This document shows positions 44,222 to 52,604 of a stretch of DNA of 64,000 bases, in pieces. The stretch covers positions 1 through 64,000 of the forward strand of contig JBLNEW010000071.1 of the NCBI GenBank assembly GCA_050263095.1, in the 5' to 3' direction. How positions within the stretch are numbered: the first letter of the stretch is position 1; every line of letters starts with the position of its first letter. Position numbers and translations under genes: made by a program. Source of the DNA: FEB-35 sp050263095 (lineage in GTDB: Bacteria > Desulfobacterota > Deferrimicrobia > Deferrimicrobiales > Deferrimicrobiaceae). The notes below the pieces were generated by a model that worked only from the letters and a program-made list of their open reading frames with translations, did not search any database and was not told the origin of the DNA.

Positions 44222-47050
44222 CTAGTGCAGGGGCGCGTGGCAGGCCTTGCAGGATTCCTGCTCGTCGCCGCTCCACGGGGCAAGCGGCGTCGGATCGTAG
44301 GTCTGCGCTTTCATGTGGGCCGAAGCCGCATCGGAGTCGTGGCACCCCATGCAGGCCACGCGGTTGGGGTTGGTCTGCCACGAGCCGCTGGTCGTAGCCG
44401 CCGGGTGGCAGGACTCGCAGTTGCGGATGTTCATCGGGTACGTGATACGCCAGTTGCGCCCGAAGGCCGATGTCTCCTCGTGCGCTACCGTAATGGTCGG
44501 ATAGTTCAAGGCCGACCCGTTATGGACCGCGTGCACCCGCTTGGAGATCGGGTGGCCGCCGCCGAAGGAGGCCGAGGAACCGCTCGGGTCCTGGGCGGAA
44601 TTGTAGTCGTGGCAGCCGCCGCACTGGTCGACGGCCTGGGCGTTGAAGAGCTTGTTGTGGCGCGCAGGATCGAGCACGAAGCCCGTACCCGCGCCGCTCC
44701 AGTGGCAGGCGGTGCAGCCGTCCGCGATCGGCTTCTCCACGGCCTCCTGCTTGACCTGGAAGGTGGCGACGGCTACGGAAGGCGCCCTGTAGTCGACGAA
44801 CGGCGGCTCGGGAGGATTCCCGGGGCCGCGGCCTGCGTCGCCGAACTCGACGTTGATCACGTACGTTCCGGCAACCAGGTCATCGACCGGGTCCAGGGTG
44901 TACTTGATCGCCGTCGGGTCGGTGAAATCCGCCTTGGGATCGGTAGCGTTAAGCGTGGTCCTTATACGGGCCTGGATGGAGCTTCCGGCCCTTTTCCATG
45001 CGCCGATGTCGGCGGCGGCGAACATGCCTGCCGGAGCGGCGACGATCTGGATGTTAGGCTGAGCGGTCCTCTCCTTGACCTTGAGCGTGTTGGTAGCGGT
45101 CAACTCCATTTTCGATATGCCGCGGCTGCGGATCGCCAGCTTGCCGGCGTTGGCATTGCCGGGGAGGGCTTCGTCCACGTAGGCTACGGCGCGGTGGCTG
45201 AACGCGGCGTTCGCGTTCAGCGCGGCAGCCGCCGATGCGGGGGTCAAGTTATTGTCGGCGGGCAGGGTGACGGTGATTGTGCCCGAAGCCAGCTCATCGG
45301 CGCCGAAGCCCTCGTATACGAATTCATTATTGTAGGTAAGCATCGACATGCCGGAGTCCACTTTCACGGTGAGTGCGCGGTTGGCCGCACTCAACGCGCT
45401 CAGATCCCACGGTCCGACGTTGTCGCTCGCCACCTTCGCCCGCGCGGCGTAGGTCAGGACCGGAATGCGCTGGGCGCGCGGTCCGGTCACATAGACGCTG
45501 GCGGCCCGGAAAAGGCCGTCCCTGGCCACGGTGCACGAGGTATCTTCGGAGCCGGCCACCGGGATGCATCCTTCCGCGGTGCCGTCCTCCACCACGGAGG
45601 ACGGGGCGATGACGGCGCCGGTCACTTTATCCGTAAGCGCGATGCTGATGACCGGGCTCTCGCCGTCCACGAAGTACTTGCCGTTCGCGGGGGCGGAGGT
45701 CGTCAATGCGATGTTGAACTCGGACTTGTTGCGGATATCCTTGGCGGTCCAATCATGGGCTTCGGTGACGGATTTGCTGAAAACCGTTCCCGTAGGCACA
45801 TGGCAAAAGGCGCAACCGCTGTCGCTTGTCGCAAGACCGCCGGCATGGTTCGTGCCGGCCGCCCAATCGATCGTGTCGTGGCAGGAACCGCAGGCCGCGC
45901 GCGAGGGGACGGTTTTCCAGTTGTCGGCGTTCGCGCCGCTGCCGGTGTGACAGGCCTGGCAGTTGGAAAGAACGGCCGGGAAGGCGGCCCCTCCCCAGGA
46001 AACGGCTCTCACCGAGTTGCCCCAGAGAATGTACTCGCCGTTGTCGGCGGTTTCGTCCGCGGCGGTATGCGGATTGTCGTAATACTTGCCGTCTACCCCC
46101 GCAACGCTGGGAAGCTCGTTGCCGGCATGGATCTTGTGGATCATCACGGCCATTTCGATGCTTTCGCCGCTCTGGGCGTCATAGCTGTCCGGGCTGTGGC
46201 AGGCGACGCAGCCTTCCACCGTGACGCGGTCGCCACCGTGCCCCGCGAATTCGGGGCCATGGCACTTCTTGCACGCCGCGGTCTCGACGATGTTGCGCGT
46301 CGCGGTGACGGCGGAGCCGTCCGGCACGAAATCGAAGTCGCCTTCGCCGGTCGGGCCGTTGTGGCCGCCCATGGTCACGATGACCCTGTGGGTCAGGTTG
46401 CGCTCGTACCCGATCAGCGCCCCTCCGTCCGGAAGCGCGGCCGTCGCCAGGTTCTTCTTGAAGGTGTAGGTGTAGCTACCGCCGCCGTTGTTTACGAGCG
46501 TGCCGTTCGCCGCGCCGGTGCCGCTGCTTTCGCGGTAGCCCTGATTTACCTTGTTCCCGGCCGGCATGGGGAAGGCGTTGCCCGCGGCGTCCTGTGTGCC
46601 GACCACCGTTTCGGTGCGCCAGAGGTAGGGGACCCACCTGTTGTAGCTGAAGGCGCCGCTCTTGGGCGACAGTTTGAAGATGCCGGCGCCGACGCTGGGG
46701 ACCGTGGTGACCGCGACGCCGTCCTTCTCGACGGTGAAGTTTACGGTCACCACCCCGGCCGCATCCGCGGTCGCGCCGGTGACGGTGACGTCTACCAGGT
46801 ACTTGTTGGCGGCCGCCAGTTCTTCGGCGGCCAAGGCGGTCTCGCCATGCTTGTCGGATATTTTGGCGGCTCCGGAAAGGCCCGGGGTGCCGGGGTCACC
46901 GCCCGCTCCGGGTGATCCGGGCGTACCCGGCGCGCCCGTGGCGCCGGTTGCGCCCGCCGGGCCCGCGGACCCGGTATCCCCGGAACAACCGCAGAACAGA
47001 AACGGTATCGTCAAGGTCAATGCAGCCAGCAGGACAACCAGCTTTTTCAT
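44222..47050 (-). CDS. OmcA/MtrC-family decaheme c-type cytochrome lipoprotein, third and divergent copy
   Basis: A 942-residue predicted surface cytochrome. The ATG at 47050 (AAGGAGGGATCG upstream) opens a lipoprotein signal with lipobox LFCGC. A long collagen-like tract follows (GSAGPAGATGATGAPGTP, extended to residue about 59). Ten CXXCH motifs are split 5+5: CKKCH, CVACH, CQACH, CGSCH, CAFCH, then, after about 330 residues of beta-rich sequence, CTACH, CGGCH, CESCH, CMGCH, CKACH. The C-terminus ends in the last heme. It is clearly a separate lineage from the tandem pair at 8353-13875. A 23-bp palindrome lies about 220 bp upstream of the ATG. Confidence 0.93.
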   Translation of the reverse strand: MKKLVVLLAALTLTIPFLFCGCSGDTGSAGPAGATGATGAPGTPGSPGAGGDPGTPGLSGAAKISDKHGETALAAEELAAANKYLVDVTVTGATADAAGVVTVNFTVEKDGVAVTTVPSVGAGIFKLSPKSGAFSYNRWVPYLWRTETVVGTQDAAGNAFPMPAGNKVNQGYRESSGTGAANGTLVNNGGGSYTYTFKKNLATAALPDGGALIGYERNLTHRVIVTMGGHNGPTGEGDFDFVPDGSAVTATRNIVETAACKKCHGPEFAGHGGDRVTVEGCVACHSPDSYDAQSGESIEMAVMIHKIHAGNELPSVAGVDGKYYDNPHTAADETADNGEYILWGNSVRAVSWGGAAFPAVLSNCQACHTGSGANADNWKTVPSRAACGSCHDTIDWAAGTNHAGGLATSDSGCAFCHVPTGTVFSKSVTEAHDWTAKDIRNKSEFNIALTTSAPANGKYFVDGESPVISIALTDKVTGAVIAPSSVVEDGTAEGCIPVAGSEDTSCTVARDGLFRAASVYVTGPRAQRIPVLTYAARAKVASDNVGPWDLSALSAANRALTVKVDSGMSMLTYNNEFVYEGFGADELASGTITVTLPADNNLTPASAAAALNANAAFSHRAVAYVDEALPGNANAGKLAIRSRGISKMELTATNTLKVKERTAQPNIQIVAAPAGMFAAADIGAWKRAGSSIQARIRTTLNATDPKADFTDPTAIKYTLDPVDDLVAGTYVINVEFGDAGRGPGNPPEPPFVDYRAPSVAVATFQVKQEAVEKPIADGCTACHWSGAGTGFVLDPARHNKLFNAQAVDQCGGCHDYNSAQDPSGSSASFGGGHPISKRVHAVHNGSALNYPTITVAHEETSAFGRNWRITYPMNIRNCESCHPAATTSGSWQTNPNRVACMGCHDSDAASAHMKAQTYDPTPLAPWSGDEQESCKACHAPLH

Positions 47051-47402
47051 CGATCCCTCCTTGTCGGTACGTTGGGTGCGTTGAAGTCATCGCCATTGAT
47101 GTCATTACCCCTGTACCCCGGCACCTCCTTTCGGTTGAGGTTATCCGATGAATCGCCCTTTTCCGCCTGTAATCAGCATCCATTCCGGCTCGAAGCCGGC
47201 CGGCCGCAACATGATTCGCCCCGTATGATGAAGATTTCTACAGCGGTCCCTGCTCAAAGCATATTCGTGTTGATATTGTATACTGCATACAATATACACG
47301 CACACGGTATTAGAAATGGCGGTCTTCGTCAAGGAAATTATGGGATGGGGAGGATCGGTTGTCTGAATCCGTTAAGGGGTTTTTTTGCTAGAATCGCGCC
47401 AT
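47051..47402. other. divergent intergenic region between decaheme gene 3 and the lipid kinase
   Basis: On the minus strand it holds GAAAGGAGGTGCCGGGG (47120 region) and a GCAGGGA block, both also seen in the leaders of the two other decaheme genes, and the palindrome at 47273. On the plus strand a TGCTAGAAT (extended -10) ends 8 bases before the kinase ATG. The middle is AT-rich for this genome. Confidence 0.45.
47273..47295. promoter_or_regulatory. 23-bp palindromic operator upstream of decaheme gene 3
   Basis: ATATTGTAT and ATACAATAT form perfect 9-bp arms around a 5-base centre (ACTGC). The central 12-mer also occurs at 8002-8013 in the leader of decaheme gene 1. Length and symmetry fit a dimeric repressor of GntR, TetR or a similar family. 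Confidence 0.6.
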
Positions 47403-48272
47403 ATGCTCCGTGTCATCTACAACCCCGTCTCCGGCCCTAAAATCGTATCGAAGATCGACAGGATCCACGCCCTGCTCGCGGCGCGGGGGATCCGATTCGA
47501 GGCGGCGGATACCTCGGGCCCGGGCGACGCCGCGATGCTGGCGAGGGAGGCGGCCCACGCGGGAGCGGAGACGGTCATGGTGGTCGGCGGCGACGGGACG
47601 GTGAACGAGGCGGCCAACGGGCTTGCGGGGAGCCGGACGCGGCTGGCGGTCGTCCCGCACGGCACCGGGAACGTATTCGCGCGCGAGGTCGGGCTCCCGG
47701 AGACGGTGGAGGGATGCCTCGATCTGCTGGAAAACGGCAGGACGATCGATGTCCCGCTGGCGCGGGCGGATGGCCGCTACTTCCTGCTGCTCGCTTCCGC
47801 GGGATTCGACGCCGAGGTAGTCGAGCGTATGAGCCACCGCCAGAAAAACGTCCTGGGGATCGGCGCATACGTGCTCGCCGGCATGCGGCACCTGCTTCGC
47901 TCCCAGCCCACGCTGTGGATCGAGTTCCCGGGCAGGGAGCGTATCGAGGCCCAGGCCGTAATCCTTTGCCGTGGGAAGAAATACGGCCTGGTGACCATGG
48001 CCCCCGGCGGGAACCTCGAAGGGGATGCCTTTCAGGTCGTCGCCCTGCTCAAGGCCGGACGGACGGCGATCCTTTTCTTCGCGCTTGACGCGCTTCGCGG
48101 CAGGCACGCATCTTCCCCGCACGTCCTCATGCGGGAAGCGCGGTCGGTGCTCGTGCGCTGCCGCGTTCCCTCCGCCGCGCAGGTCGACGGCGACTACCTG
48201 GGCCCTCTGCCGGTGCGCTTCGAAATGACCGATGCCGCGCTCCGGATCGTCGTTCCGCGGGAATACCGCTGA
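47403..48272 (+). CDS. diacylglycerol/lipid kinase family protein
   Basis: ATP-dependent lipid kinase of 289 residues, probably acting on membrane lipid. The N-terminal NPVSGPK motif, the nucleotide-binding GGDGTVNEAANGL near 62 and PHGTGNVFAREVGLP near 90 are characteristic of the DagK/YegS group. The C-terminal beta-sandwich (about 130-289) includes APGGNLEGD and QVDGDYLG. The ATG at 47403 is used. An extended -10 box lies 8 bases before it, with no ribosome site, so initiation may be leaderless. Confidence 0.88.
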   Translation: MLRVIYNPVSGPKIVSKIDRIHALLAARGIRFEAADTSGPGDAAMLAREAAHAGAETVMVVGGDGTVNEAANGLAGSRTRLAVVPHGTGNVFAREVGLPETVEGCLDLLENGRTIDVPLARADGRYFLLLASAGFDAEVVERMSHRQKNVLGIGAYVLAGMRHLLRSQPTLWIEFPGRERIEAQAVILCRGKKYGLVTMAPGGNLEGDAFQVVALLKAGRTAILFFALDALRGRHASSPHVLMREARSVLVRCRVPSAAQVDGDYLGPLPVRFEMTDAALRIVVPREYR

Positions 48273-48277
48273 TCGCA

Positions 48278-48679
48278 TCACATGGCCGCCTCGCCCGGAA
48301 GGCGATTTTCGCTGTAAAGCGGCGAGGATATAAGGAAGTCCGCCGTTCTATGGTTGCAGGCCGTAGGCACATCGTGGAGGACGGCAAGCCGAAGCAGCGC
48401 TTTCACGTCCACATCGTGGGGATGGGTGGACAGCGGATCCCAGAAGAAAATGAGCAGATCCACCTTCCCTTCCGCGATCATCGCTCCCACCTGGGCGTCG
48501 CCGCCTTCGGGTCCGTGCTTCAGGAGGTTGACGGACAGCCCCACGCGGGAGATTATCTCTTCCCCGGTCGACCGTGTCGCAAAAAGCTCCTCGTGCATCA
48601 GGGCATCCCGGTTGAAGTGGACCCACTCGATTATGTCCGACTTCTTTGCGTCGTGCGCGATCAGCGCGATCCTGTGCAT
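48278..48679 (-). CDS. mgsA: methylglyoxal synthase
   Basis: Converts dihydroxyacetone phosphate to methylglyoxal and phosphate, an overflow route tied to phosphate shortage. The 133-residue protein has IALIAHDAKK at the N-terminus, the phosphate-binding GPEGGDAQVGAMI near 60-72 and FFWDPLSTHPHDVDVKALLR with the catalytic Asp and His. It lies next to the phosphate regulon, which fits the enzyme's phosphate inhibition, though the link is only positional. It converges with the lipid kinase. Confidence 0.95.
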   Translation of the reverse strand: MHRIALIAHDAKKSDIIEWVHFNRDALMHEELFATRSTGEEIISRVGLSVNLLKHGPEGGDAQVGAMIAEGKVDLLIFFWDPLSTHPHDVDVKALLRLAVLHDVPTACNHRTADFLISSPLYSENRLPGEAAM

Positions 48680-48864
48680 CGATATTCCTCCGATATCCCT
48701 TTATTTTGTATGGATGGCCCCCGTACGGGGTCGGCATGCAACATATGCGCTGTCTACTGTGATGACCGCACCGGATGAAAGGGAGCGCATCCGTTAAAAA
48801 TTATTTCTGCAGGAAATTGAATATAATTAACCAGCCCCGAAGGGCGACGCCGGGGGGAACGCAT

Positions 48865-49554
48865 TTGACCCGCTCAATCCTGATCGTGGAGGACGAGAAG
48901 GAAATCAGGGATCTTTTGGCCCATTACCTGCGCAAGGAGGGATTCCATCCTCTGGTTGCCCGGGACGGCGAAGAGGGTTTTTCCAGGGCCCGATCGGATA
49001 AGCCGGACATGATACTTCTCGACATCCTCCTCCCGAAGATGGACGGGCTCGAACTCTTGAGGAAAATCCGCGCCGATCGGGATATCGCCCGGACACCGGT
49101 TGCGATGCTCACGGCGAAGGGGGACGAGACCGACAGGATCGTGGGCCTGGAGCTTGGCGCCGACGACTATATCCCCAAGCCGTTCAGCCCGCGCGAGGTC
49201 GTGGCCAGGATCAAGGCCATCCTGCGCCGCACCCGGAAGGAGGCGGAAGAAATCGATGAGAAGGTATTGGAGTACGGCGGATTGCAGTTGGACGTCGCCC
49301 GCCACGAGGTCCGCTTCAAGGGCAAGGCCGTCTCGCTGACATCGAAGGAATTCCGCATCCTCCAGGCGCTCCTTTCCGCGCCGGGCCGGGTCCTCAGCCG
49401 GGAATCGATACTGAAAAAGGTGTGGGGAGAGGGAACGTACGTGATCGACCGCACCGTCGACGTCCACATCGCCAAGCTCCGCCAGAAGATACCGTTTCTT
49501 TCGGATGCGATCGAGACCGTCAAGGATGTCGGGTACAGGCTGCGGGAAGGCTAG
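48865..49554 (+). CDS. phoB: phosphate regulon response regulator PhoB
   Basis: OmpR/PhoB-type transcription factor of 229 residues from the TTG at 48865 (GGGGGGAA upstream); the open frame begins earlier but the receiver starts here. The receiver has VEDEKE, phospho-acceptor Asp in LLDILLPKMDG and Lys in YIPKPFSPRE. The winged helix covers about 130-229 (SLTSKEFRILQALLSAPGRV, then RTVDVHIAKLRQKI). It forms an operon with phoR (6-base gap) and controls the Pst genes downstream by inference. Confidence 0.9.
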   Translation: MTRSILIVEDEKEIRDLLAHYLRKEGFHPLVARDGEEGFSRARSDKPDMILLDILLPKMDGLELLRKIRADRDIARTPVAMLTAKGDETDRIVGLELGADDYIPKPFSPREVVARIKAILRRTRKEAEEIDEKVLEYGGLQLDVARHEVRFKGKAVSLTSKEFRILQALLSAPGRVLSRESILKKVWGEGTYVIDRTVDVHIAKLRQKIPFLSDAIETVKDVGYRLREG

Positions 49555-49560
49555 CACCGG

Positions 49561-51342
49561 ATGCGTGCCCGGATCTCCATCGCGACCAAGTTCTTCCTCA
49601 CATATTTCGTGATCACCGGCGCGGCGCTGGCATTCGCGGGAATCGCGGGATACCTCCAGTTCCGGAAATACGCGGCGGACGAGGTCGACGGGAACCTCCA
49701 GCGGCAGGCGCGCCTCGTATCGGAAATATTCCGCCCCTTCCTTGATTCGCCGAATCCCGACCGGGCGAAGATCGCCAGGGAGGGCGATCGCGTAGGCAAG
49801 GACCTGGAAATACGGCTGACCATCATCCTCCCCGACGGAACGGTGGCGGCCGATTCGATTGTCGGGGCGTCCGGGCTCGCCGGGATGGAAAACCACGCGA
49901 CCCGGCCCGAGGTCCAGGCGGCGCTTTCCGGCGAAACCGGCGTTTCCCTGCGCCGCAGCATCACGGTGAGGGAAGAGGAGCGGTACCTCGCGATCCCGAT
50001 CCTCTCCGGCGGGCGCGTCGTCGGGGTCGCCCGGACCTCCATTCCGGTCACAATGCTTTCCATGCGGCTGCGCCGGATAGGCGTCATCACCTGGGGGACG
50101 GGGATCGCGGCGTTCCTGCTGATGCTCGCGGGCACCGCGATCCGGGCGAAGCACGTGACCGGTCCGCTCGAAGAAATGACTGCGGCGGCCCGGGAGCTGG
50201 CGTCCGGAAATTTCGGAAAGCGCGTCAACGTCAAGACGGGCGACGAGCTGGAAGAGCTGGGGGCGGCGCTGGACCTGACTGCGTCCCGTCTCGAGCAGAC
50301 CATCTCCCAGCTCGAGGCCGAGAAAGCGCGCCTTGCCACGCTCCTCGAGAACCTCGCCGAAGGGGTTGTCGTAATCGCGGACAACCGGACTATACGGATG
50401 ATGAACCGCGAAGCCGTCAAGATCCTCGGCGCGGCCGACGCGCCGGCCGAAGGACGCCCGGTCGCCGAAGCGATCCGGCATCCGGAGGCGCTCGCGTTCA
50501 TCGGCAGCTGCAGAAGGGGGGAAAATCCGCCTCCGAGAGAAGCGTTCATACCATCCCGTACGGGCGACAGGACGGTGCGGCTTGCCGGGACCACGGTCCG
50601 GTATGCGGCTTCACCCGGAACCGATCTTCTGCTTACCCTCCAGGACGTAACCGAGGAAAAACGCATGGCAAGGGTGAAGAGCGACTTCGTCTCCAACGCG
50701 TCCCACGAGCTGCGAACCCCCCTGACGAACATCCGGGGCTACCTGGAAGCGATGGAGGATGCGTTAAAGGAGGGAGCCCCTGTCGATCCTTCCTTTCTTT
50801 CGATCGCATGCGCGAACGCGTTACGGATGGATCGGCTTATCGAGGACCTGCTGGAACTCTCCCGGGCGGAATCGGGACAGTCGCCCCTGGAAATCGAAGA
50901 GATCCCTCTGCCGGCGTTTCTGGATCGCGTCGCCGTCCTCCACAGGCCTGCGGCCGAGCATGCGGGAAAAACCCTGACAGTTCATGGTGAAGACGCAACC
51001 CTTCGCGCGGATGTGCGCAAGCTGACGCTTGCCGTTTCGAACCTGCTGGACAACGCCGTCAAGTACGGAAGGGAGGACGGACGGATAATGCTGTCCGGGA
51101 AAATGGCGGAAGGGACCTGCATCATCGAGGTCGCCGACGACGGTCCGGGGATCCCGCCGGAACACCTCCCCAGGATCTTCGAGCGATTCTACCGGGTGGA
51201 CCAGGGGAGGTCCCGCGACCTGGGGGGTACCGGCCTCGGTCTGTCCATCGCGAAGCACATCGTCGAGTCCCACCGTGGAACGATCAGGGCGGAAAGCCGC
51301 CTGGGAGTCGGCACCAGGTTCCTTATTCGTATCCCTTCGTAA
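49561..51342 (+). CDS. phoR: phosphate regulon sensor histidine kinase PhoR
   Basis: Inner-membrane kinase of 593 residues. Two membrane helices (about 8-30 and 165-185) flank an extracytoplasmic region of about 130 residues, longer than in E. coli PhoR. HAMP follows, then a PAS-like segment (LLENLAEGVVVIADNRT...), HisKA with NASHELRTPLTNI, and the ATPase boxes NLLDNAVKYG, DDGPGIP and GGTGLGLSIAKHI. It is coupled to phoB and lies 113 bases upstream of pstS. Confidence 0.9.
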   Translation: MRARISIATKFFLTYFVITGAALAFAGIAGYLQFRKYAADEVDGNLQRQARLVSEIFRPFLDSPNPDRAKIAREGDRVGKDLEIRLTIILPDGTVAADSIVGASGLAGMENHATRPEVQAALSGETGVSLRRSITVREEERYLAIPILSGGRVVGVARTSIPVTMLSMRLRRIGVITWGTGIAAFLLMLAGTAIRAKHVTGPLEEMTAAARELASGNFGKRVNVKTGDELEELGAALDLTASRLEQTISQLEAEKARLATLLENLAEGVVVIADNRTIRMMNREAVKILGAADAPAEGRPVAEAIRHPEALAFIGSCRRGENPPPREAFIPSRTGDRTVRLAGTTVRYAASPGTDLLLTLQDVTEEKRMARVKSDFVSNASHELRTPLTNIRGYLEAMEDALKEGAPVDPSFLSIACANALRMDRLIEDLLELSRAESGQSPLEIEEIPLPAFLDRVAVLHRPAAEHAGKTLTVHGEDATLRADVRKLTLAVSNLLDNAVKYGREDGRIMLSGKMAEGTCIIEVADDGPGIPPEHLPRIFERFYRVDQGRSRDLGGTGLGLSIAKHIVESHRGTIRAESRLGVGTRFLIRIPS

Positions 51343-51358
51343 TCGCAGAATAAATTTT

Positions 51359-51377
51359 CTTAACACGAACTTAACGC
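51359..51377 (+). promoter_or_regulatory. Pho-box-like direct repeat upstream of pstS
   Basis: CTTAACAC (51359-51366) and CTTAACGC (51370-51377) are repeated with an 11-bp period, the spacing of PhoB-binding half-sites. The site is about 80 bp before the pstS start. The sequence differs from the E. coli CTGTCAT box, so identity rests on period and position. Confidence 0.55.
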
Positions 51378-51455
51378 ATCCCTCACCTCACCTTGATATA
51401 CATTCCGGAGAATTCCTCCATTATCTTCGGACAAACGAGAAGGAGGATCGGCAGG

Positions 51456-52511
51456 ATGAGAAAAGGGATCGAAAGCCGGATCGTTATCGCCCTGGCCGTA
51501 CTGGCTATCGCGTGGGCGCTGCCTTCGGCGGCGGCAAACCAGCTTACGATAACAGGCGCCGGGGCAACCTTCCCCTATCCGCTGTATTCCAAGTGGTTCT
51601 ACGAGTATTCCAACTCCCACCCCGGCCTCAAATTCAATTACCAGTCGATCGGTTCCGGCGGCGGAGTCAAGCAGATCACCGCGGGAACCGTCGACTTCGG
51701 CGCCAGCGACGCCCCCATGAACGAGGATGAGCTTGCCAAGCTTCCCGGCCCCATCTTCCACATACCCACGGCAATCGGCGCGGTGGCGGTCGTCTACAAT
51801 CTTCAGGGGGTCGGAAGCGGCCTCAAGCTTTCCCAGGATGTCCTTGTCGACATCTACTTCGGGAAAATCACGAGGTGGAACGATCCGCGGATCGTTTCCC
51901 TGAATCCCGGCGTCAAACTTCCGGGGACGAACATCGTGGTCGCCCACCGGTCGGACGGCTCCGGGACCACGGACATCTTCACCAATTATCTTTCCGCCGT
52001 CAGCACCGAATGGAGAGCGAAAATCGGAAGGGGGAAATCGGTCAACTGGCCCGTCGGCCTCGGGGGAAAAGGCAACGAGGGCGTCGCGGGGGTGGTCAAG
52101 CAGACCCCCGGCGCAATCGGATACGTCGAGCTTGCCTACGCCATGCAAAACAAGATGACGGCGGCAGCCCTTCGGAACAAGGATGGTAATTTCGTGCTTC
52201 CGACGCTCGATTCGACCTCCGCCGCGGCGGCCGGAGCGGCGAAAACCATGCCCGCGGATTTCAGGTTGACCCTGGTCGACGCCCCGGGGAAGGATTCGTA
52301 CGGAATCTGCGGCCTGACCTGGCTTCTCGTCTACAAGAACCAGCGGGACGAGGCGAAGGGAAGGGCGATCGTGTCCTTCCTCAAATGGGCGATCCGCGAC
52401 GGCCAGAAGATGAACGCACCGCTGCTCTACGCCCCGATCCCGAAGCCGGTCGTGGAAATGGTCGACAAGACGATTCGACAGATCAACTTCAAGGGGAAGA
52501 GCCTCTATTAA
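51456..52511 (+). CDS. pstS: phosphate ABC transporter substrate-binding protein PstS
   Basis: Periplasmic phosphate-binding protein of 351 residues. The ATG at 51456 follows AAGGAGGATCG and gives a signal peptide ending at SAAAN. The phosphate-binding loops are recognisable: TGAGATFPYPLYSKWF, GSGGGVKQI, FGASDAPMN and HRSDGSGTTDIFTNYL. First gene of the pstSCAB-phoU operon, under a Pho-box-like site. A hairpin terminator follows, so pstS is probably made in excess over the permease. Confidence 0.95.
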   Translation: MRKGIESRIVIALAVLAIAWALPSAAANQLTITGAGATFPYPLYSKWFYEYSNSHPGLKFNYQSIGSGGGVKQITAGTVDFGASDAPMNEDELAKLPGPIFHIPTAIGAVAVVYNLQGVGSGLKLSQDVLVDIYFGKITRWNDPRIVSLNPGVKLPGTNIVVAHRSDGSGTTDIFTNYLSAVSTEWRAKIGRGKSVNWPVGLGGKGNEGVAGVVKQTPGAIGYVELAYAMQNKMTAAALRNKDGNFVLPTLDSTSAAAAGAAKTMPADFRLTLVDAPGKDSYGICGLTWLLVYKNQRDEAKGRAIVSFLKWAIRDGQKMNAPLLYAPIPKPVVEMVDKTIRQINFKGKSLY

Positions 52512-52540
52512 AGGCGCGGGCTCTTTCGCGGCATGCCGTA

Positions 52541-52563
52541 AAGGGGGGATATCCCCCCTTTTT
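52541..52563 (+). terminator. partial terminator between pstS and pstC
   Basis: A perfect 8-bp stem AAGGGGGG / CCCCCCTT around ATAT, running into five T. It should lower transcription into pstC relative to pstS. Confidence 0.8.
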
Positions 52564-52604
52564 CATCTTCGATCTTCACTGCCGGGTGAGGAGGGTTCGC
52601 CCGC

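Noticed and set aside
47206..47222. A -24/-12-like pair (GGGGCG...TTGC on the minus strand) before decaheme gene 3.
   Set aside because: The GG-to-GC spacing is one base too long, and sigma-54 promoters tolerate almost no variation; no better element was found there.
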